Shown here piece after piece: positions 5,558 through 8,561 of a stretch of 8,561 nucleotides of DNA. This DNA is from JBBRWO01 sp038249135 (GTDB lineage Bacteria; Actinomycetota; Coriobacteriia; Anaerosomatales; JAAXUF01). Position numbers and translations under genes: made by a program. The notes under the pieces are model-generated. The model had not been told where the DNA came from. It ran no database searches and worked only from the letters and a program-made list of their open reading frames with translations. The stretch covers positions 1-8,561 of the forward strand of contig JBBRWO010000089.1 in assembly GCA_038249135.1 (NCBI GenBank), written 5' to 3'. How positions within the stretch are numbered: position 1 is the stretch's first letter; every line of letters begins with the position of its first letter.

Positions 5558-6397
5558 ATGTGCCAGTTCTGCGTTGAACACGGCGAGGGGAAGCGCTGGT
5601 ATCTGGAAGCGCAGAACTATGCCTTCGATCTCGAAAGCGACCTCACGAGGCGTGGCTACATCGTCGACTTCATCCAAGGGTTCGACGACATGCGGGCCAC
5701 AGCGATAACCGCCGGCAACGTTCTCGAGAAGCTGCCGTCTCCCATCGCTCGTCTCGGCAAGAATGCCATCACGGCGCACCAGCGCAAGAATCACTTCGGG
5801 CAACCATTGTCGCTCGAGGACTGCGAGGCCGTGTTCGATGTTGCCACGAGCATCACCGCGATCCCCTGCATCTGTCGCATGCATGAACGCGGCAAAGGCG
5901 CCGACGAGGTGTGCCTGCTGGTCACCTCACAACCCATCCATTCCGTGCTCGCCGAGGGGTTCGCCGACTACGCAGACGGGCCCGGGCTCGACGACTTTCA
6001 CACACTCGAACGAGATGAAGCGGTCGCTCTGCTCAAAGAGTGCGAGGCACACGGCCTCATGCATTCGATATGGACCTTCCAGACGCCCTTCACCGCAGCG
6101 ATCTGCAACTGCAACCTCGCCAGTGGCTGCATGGCGATGAAGCTGACCGCCGGCTACGACATCAAAGTCATGTGGCGAGGCGAGGACGTCGCCGTCTTTT
6201 CCGCCGAGAAGTGCACCGGGTGCCAACGTTGCGTGAAGCTCTGTCCGTTTGGCGCGATCGCCGCGAACGGTCGCGGCCCGGTAACGCTGGATGTTGCCAC
6301 GTGCTGGGGCTGCGGCATCTGTCGCTCCACATGCTCCGCGGGCGCGATCAGGCTCGCCGACCGTCGATCGGTTCCGGCGGTCGCTACGCTCTGGTAG
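5558..6397 (+). CDS. 4Fe-4S dicluster ferredoxin-domain protein with N-terminal CQFC and extra cysteine clusters
   Basis: This 279-aa soluble iron-sulfur protein is probably an electron-transfer or redox-sensing component in an anaerobe. The C-terminus holds two classical ferredoxin motifs: C219-x2-C222-x2-C225-x3-C229-P and C249-x2-C252-x2-C255-x3-C259, each expected to hold a 4Fe-4S cluster. Upstream are further cysteine groups: C2/C5 (MCQFC), C104-x-C106 with C119 (IPCICRMHERGKGADEVC), and C183-x-C185 with C191 (ICNCNLASGC). The order of CQFC start, PC(I/V)CR, ICNC and two ferredoxin motifs is one I recall from anaerobe genomes, where it is annotated only as 4Fe-4S binding protein; the middle cysteines may bind another metal centre. 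The ATG at 5558 is chosen because MCQFC is the conserved start, though the nearest SD-like AAAGG (5541-5545) is distant. It follows the 66-aa gene by 43 bases and overlaps a convergent gene by 14 bases. The reaction is unknown. Confidence 0.88.
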   Translation: MCQFCVEHGEGKRWYLEAQNYAFDLESDLTRRGYIVDFIQGFDDMRATAITAGNVLEKLPSPIARLGKNAITAHQRKNHFGQPLSLEDCEAVFDVATSITAIPCICRMHERGKGADEVCLLVTSQPIHSVLAEGFADYADGPGLDDFHTLERDEAVALLKECEAHGLMHSIWTFQTPFTAAICNCNLASGCMAMKLTAGYDIKVMWRGEDVAVFSAEKCTGCQRCVKLCPFGAIAANGRGPVTLDVATCWGCGICRSTCSAGAIRLADRRSVPAVATLW

Positions 6398-6923
6398 GCC
6401 CACGCGGCCGTCGGCTCTTGTCCACGATGAACGTCGCCGCAAGTTCCGGGTCAAAGGCGTCGCCGCGGGTTCCGACATTCGCCAGAATCGCTTGCCCAAG
6501 CGCAATCGAGCGGGCGTGCCGATCATCCTCTTGGCAGGTGCGCACAAAGTAGCTGCCGAGCGGCAACCCGTCCATTCGCCACACCTCGACCGTGTACTCC
6601 CATTCATAGGAACACACACCGGGAAGCGCCCGCTCGGGCCCATCGTCTGGGTCGCTATCAGCTATGCCGTCCACGATCACCTCGCGAACAGGCAGGCCGG
6701 CGTCTGCACAAGGTGTCAGCCAGGCACGGACGATGGTAGCAGTGTCGCGTACACCGCGGTCGAGGTCTCGGAGCGCGATATCAAGCCACGCGTCACGCTG
6801 CGGGCATGCAACCGAAGCGAGCATCGCCACAGCCCTCAAGCGCGTGGCGCGGCTCGACGATCGCAAGGCGGAATACAACACGATGAGCGTGCGTGGATCG
6901 TTCTCGTGATAGGGCGCCATCAT
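6384..6923 (-). CDS. Hypothetical protein with weak HEAT-like N-terminal helices, 179 aa
   Basis: I do not recognise the family. The N-terminal part (about 8-72) reads as short helical pairs, with segments such as LYSALRSSSRATRLRAVAML and DIALRDLDRGVRDTATIVRA, reminiscent of HEAT/armadillo-type repeats. The C-terminal part has alternating strands (EWEYTVEVWRMDGLPLGSYF, then a C-terminal tail) and may be a separate small domain. There is no signal peptide or membrane helix. The ATG at 6923 is preferred because GAGGGG (6932-6937) lies eight bases upstream; the frame also allows ATG 6920 and GTG at 6929 or 6932. It lies 79 bases after the PASTA gene on the same strand, with a hairpin in the gap, so it may be co-transcribed or have its own control. 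Its last 14 bases overlap the end of the ferredoxin gene in convergent orientation. Confidence 0.75.
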   Translation of the reverse strand: MMAPYHENDPRTLIVLYSALRSSSRATRLRAVAMLASVACPQRDAWLDIALRDLDRGVRDTATIVRAWLTPCADAGLPVREVIVDGIADSDPDDGPERALPGVCSYEWEYTVEVWRMDGLPLGSYFVRTCQEDDRHARSIALGQAILANVGTRGDAFDPELAATFIVDKSRRPRGPTRA

Positions 6924-6931
6924 GAGCACCA

Positions 6932-6937
6932 CCCCTC
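6932..6937 (-). promoter_or_regulatory. Ribosome binding site deciding ATG start at 6923
   Basis: GAGGGG lies eight bases before the ATG at 6923 on the minus strand, good spacing for that codon. The GTG codons at 6932 and 6929 overlap or crowd this site and so are less likely starts. Confidence 0.5.
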
Positions 6938-6938
6938 A

Positions 6939-6971
6939 GGTACTCGAATCGTTTCGTGATTCGAGAATACC
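6939..6971. repeat. Strong hairpin just upstream of the 179-aa gene
   Basis: CTCGAATC (6943-6950) and GATTCGAG (6958-6965) are perfect complements across the seven-base loop GTTTCGT. The stem continues with GGTA (6939-6942) pairing TACC (6968-6971) after a two-base bulge, giving 12 pairs. On the minus strand it lies between the PASTA stop codon and the GAGGGG SD (6932-6937) of the next gene, one base from that SD. No U-tract follows, so it is not a standard intrinsic terminator. It may be an operator, an mRNA processing or stability element, or a structure that adjusts translation of the downstream gene. Confidence 0.6.
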
Positions 6972-7002
6972 GCCGGGGTCTGACAGCCGAGGTTCGGTGG
7001 GC

Positions 7003-7671
7003 TTACCGCGCGACCATGACCTGCACGAACCCGTCGCTTCCCTTAGGAAGCCTGGTTCCGCCCAATGGCCACTGGTTCCCGACCCGACCCGCGTACGTCT
7101 GATCCGTGCCATACAGGATGTATGGCTTGAATCCGGCGGCCTTGACCTTCGCGACTGCGGCAGACCGCGTCATCCCGATGATGTTAGGCATGGTCACTTC
7201 CGGCACGTCACCATTGCCCTTGGAAACCACGATGCCAACGACCGCTCCTATGCGTAGCGCCGAACCGCCGTTGGGATACTGGCTGATTACGAGACCAGCA
7301 GAAACAGAATCGGAGTACACGTATGTAACTGAGACGGCGTACCCCGCATTCTGAAGCGTCACCGTGGCCATCGCCTGCGGATCGCCCACAACGTTGGGTA
7401 CGCCGGCGTCCCGCGTCGTTTCTCCGTCCAGCCCAATACTGAGCGGGATGTCCGGTTCAGGCACGACGGGGACGTTGACGTCGATGGTCGAGGTCTTACT
7501 CACCTCGGTGATCTCATTCTTGACCGGCAGGTTGAAGAGGAACTGCGCCAACAGCCAGAGGATGACGAGTATGACGGCAACAAGAACGACCAGGGGCAGA
7601 ATGCCACCTCGACGCTTCCGCTGCTCTTGGTCATCTTGTCCGACGTCTTCAGTGCCGACGTCCTGCACCAT
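7003..7671 (-). CDS. Single-pass membrane protein with two PASTA domains
   Basis: This 222-aa protein has a short charged cytoplasmic tail (1-22, Asp/Gln/Glu-rich, ending KRRGG), one transmembrane helix (about 24-46, LPLVVLVAVILVILWLLAQF), a Pro-rich linker (about 60-88), then two PASTA domains at about 90-152 (starting VPNVVGD) and 160-221 (starting MPNIIGM). PASTA domains bind muropeptides or peptidoglycan and are usually the outer part of Ser/Thr kinases (PknB, Stk) or penicillin-binding proteins. Here neither a kinase nor a transpeptidase domain is attached, and the frame shows no break that would suggest a lost one. The ATG at 7671 has GGAGG (7676-7680) four bases upstream, the same GGAGGAACG leader as the first DegV gene. 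Expected topology is N-in with PASTA domains outside. It may sense or bind cell wall, or help a kinase encoded elsewhere; the function is inferred. Confidence 0.88.
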   Translation of the reverse strand: MVQDVGTEDVGQDDQEQRKRRGGILPLVVLVAVILVILWLLAQFLFNLPVKNEITEVSKTSTIDVNVPVVPEPDIPLSIGLDGETTRDAGVPNVVGDPQAMATVTLQNAGYAVSVTYVYSDSVSAGLVISQYPNGGSALRIGAVVGIVVSKGNGDVPEVTMPNIIGMTRSAAVAKVKAAGFKPYILYGTDQTYAGRVGNQWPLGGTRLPKGSDGFVQVMVAR

Positions 7672-7780
7672 CGTTCCTCCCCTATCGATGCCACCCAACG
7701 GCGTCTCTCGGCAATCAGTTTACTGCACCGAGGGCGAATCCGCCGACTAACCGTTACTCTTGGTACCGACTCAGAATCGA

Positions 7781-7787
7781 AGAAGGG
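7781..7787 (+). promoter_or_regulatory. Ribosome binding site deciding GTG start at 7794
   Basis: AGAAGGG lies six bases before the GTG at 7794. No ATG in this frame lies near the start of the open frame, so this SD supports GTG as the initiation codon. Confidence 0.5.
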
Positions 7788-7793
7788 TTTCCC

Positions 7794-8561
7794 GTGGCCA
7801 AGAAGAGCAGTACCAAGCGCGAGTTCGACTGGCGCTCCTATACCAAGCCCGCGCGCCTGCTATCCCCCGAGCAGGAGTCCGCGCTGCTCGACGGGCTGCT
7901 GTCCCCGCTTCTGGAACTCGCGCTCACCCGAAACGACCTGCGCCTCGAGATTCGCAGCCGCCAGGCCGCATTCTACTGCCTTGGCACGCTGGTGCTGCGC
8001 GTGCGGGGCGCCGAGGAGCCGTTCGTCGCGGAGGTCGACACAAACGTCCGGCTGCCACGGGCAGAACGCGTCGGTCCCGAGCAGCTTGAAACGTGGCCTC
8101 TCTCCTCACCCCAGGAGGTCTCCGCAGTCGTCGCGGAGGTCGTCTCGCTCTGCGAACTGGCGGCCACCTTCAGCGATCCGACGGTCCCGTCCGAGCGCGC
8201 GGTGCTCCATGCGTTCGCCGACGCCAACTCCTCGGCAGACAGCGACCTGCTGGTGCTCGACACCGAGTACCAGTATGGCAAGCGTCGATTCGACTTCGTG
8301 GCCATGAAGCGCGCCGAGGGCGTCGCCGGTCCGGGCGGATTCACCACCCCGCGCCTCGTCGTAGGACAGTTAAAAAGCGCCCCCCGTCCTCTGGGAGGCA
8401 CGAGCGGCCTTCCGGCATACGCTTCGGACTTCGCGGAGTTCGCGCGCGCCTTGGGTGGCACCCACCTCGCGAAGGCAAAGGACGAACTCGCAGAACTGTT
8501 CGCGCAGAAACAACGGCTAGGTTTGGCCTCTGGCGACATCCCGCTGCGCCATCTCACCGAG
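7794..8561 (+). CDS. PD-(D/E)XK nuclease-like hypothetical protein, GTG start, 3' end beyond window
   Basis: An unbroken frame runs from a GTG at 7794 to the window edge (256 codons seen, no stop). The GTG has AGAAGGG (7781-7787) six bases upstream. Codon third positions are strongly G/C, as in the neighbours. The N-terminal 130 residues are mixed helix/strand without known motifs. Residues 152-195 carry a nuclease-like core: LLVLDTEYQYGKRRFDFVAM (152-171), then PRLVVGQLKS (186-195), then GGTSGLPAYASDFAEFARA (201-219). This resembles a family I recall as (D/E)xEYQ...RFD(L/M)(I/V)A...(F/V)xE(L/M)K...G..G..GxxxHxxDF, with a PD-(D/E)XK-like E158, D167 and (E/Q)xK arrangement. Here the usual ExK is Q192-L-K194, so activity may be altered. 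There is no signal peptide. It diverges from the PASTA gene across 122 bases. The coding call is strong; the nuclease reading is moderate. Confidence 0.82.
   Translation, partial: MAKKSSTKREFDWRSYTKPARLLSPEQESALLDGLLSPLLELALTRNDLRLEIRSRQAAFYCLGTLVLRVRGAEEPFVAEVDTNVRLPRAERVGPEQLETWPLSSPQEVSAVVAEVVSLCELAATFSDPTVPSERAVLHAFADANSSADSDLLVLDTEYQYGKRRFDFVAMKRAEGVAGPGGFTTPRLVVGQLKSAPRPLGGTSGLPAYASDFAEFARALGGTHLAKAKDELAELFAQKQRLGLASGDIPLRHLTE

Noticed and set aside
6291..6959. Plus-strand open frame of 222 codons opposite the 179-aa gene.
   Set aside because: It has no SD-supported start, is rich in Arg, His and Ser and overlaps the real end of the ferredoxin gene; the minus-strand frame has a good SD and more normal composition, though both are unrecognised families.
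7627..8307. Plus-strand open frame of 226 codons overlapping the start of the nuclease-like gene.
   Set aside because: It begins antisense to the PASTA gene and turns into a Ser/Arg/Pro-rich frame; the alternative frame from GTG 7794 has an SD, ordinary protein composition and a recognisable core.
7973..8557. Minus-strand open frame of 194 codons opposite the nuclease-like gene.
   Set aside because: It is Ser/Arg/Thr-rich without motifs and lies wholly antisense to a better-supported coding frame.
1..8561. Defence island, mobile element, biosynthetic cluster or CRISPR array.
   Set aside because: No transposase, integrase, direct repeats, spacer arrays or defence signature genes were seen; the only nuclease-like gene is incomplete and stands without recognisable defence partners in the window.

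Overview
The window is a GC-rich, gene-dense stretch of bacterial chromosome with good Shine-Dalgarno (SD) sites, short gaps and several overlapping genes. The third-position GC, the two neighbouring DegV-family genes, the YdbS/YdbT pair, the PASTA membrane protein and an anaerobe-style iron-sulfur protein beginning MCQFC together suggest a strictly or facultatively anaerobic actinobacterium, perhaps a relative of the Coriobacteriia. That placement is inference; the window has no rRNA or other taxonomic marker. I see no mobile element, tRNA, CRISPR array or phage gene.

Left block (24-2383, minus strand). A probable operon is read right to left: one DegV-family fatty-acid-binding protein (1523-2383), a second DegV-family protein whose ATG overlaps the first gene's stop codon by four bases (645-1526), then a flavoprotein of the NADPH-dependent FMN reductase/iron-sulfur flavoprotein type (24-596).

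Centre-left block (2471-4517, plus strand). Diverging from the DegV operon is a two-gene YdbS/YdbT-type operon of membrane proteins with bacterial PH (bPH_2) domains, overlapping by 14 bases. The first gene has no SD and may be leaderless. The two operons share an 87-base intergenic region containing an imperfect inverted repeat.

Centre-right block (4518-6397, plus strand). A perfect TGTGA-N6-TCACA palindrome of the CRP/GlxR type overlaps the ydbT stop codon. It lies upstream of an unrecognised 190-aa protein, a 66-aa small protein and a 279-aa protein with two 4Fe-4S ferredoxin motifs plus further cysteine clusters. The palindrome is placed where an activator could drive this group.

Right block. 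Two minus-strand genes follow: a single-pass membrane protein with two extracytoplasmic PASTA domains and no kinase domain (7003-7671), then an unrecognised 179-aa protein with a weak HEAT-like N-terminus (6384-6923), whose end overlaps the ferredoxin gene tail to tail. A hairpin sits directly before the second gene's SD. Diverging from the PASTA gene is a GTG-initiated gene (7794 to the window edge, incomplete) whose core resembles a PD-(D/E)XK nuclease-like fold with QxK in place of ExK.

Most of the window reads as ordinary chromosomal housekeeping and accessory genes. The points most worth following up are the CRP-like site and the genes behind it, the incomplete nuclease-like gene, the multi-cysteine iron-sulfur protein, and the hairpin at 6939-6971.
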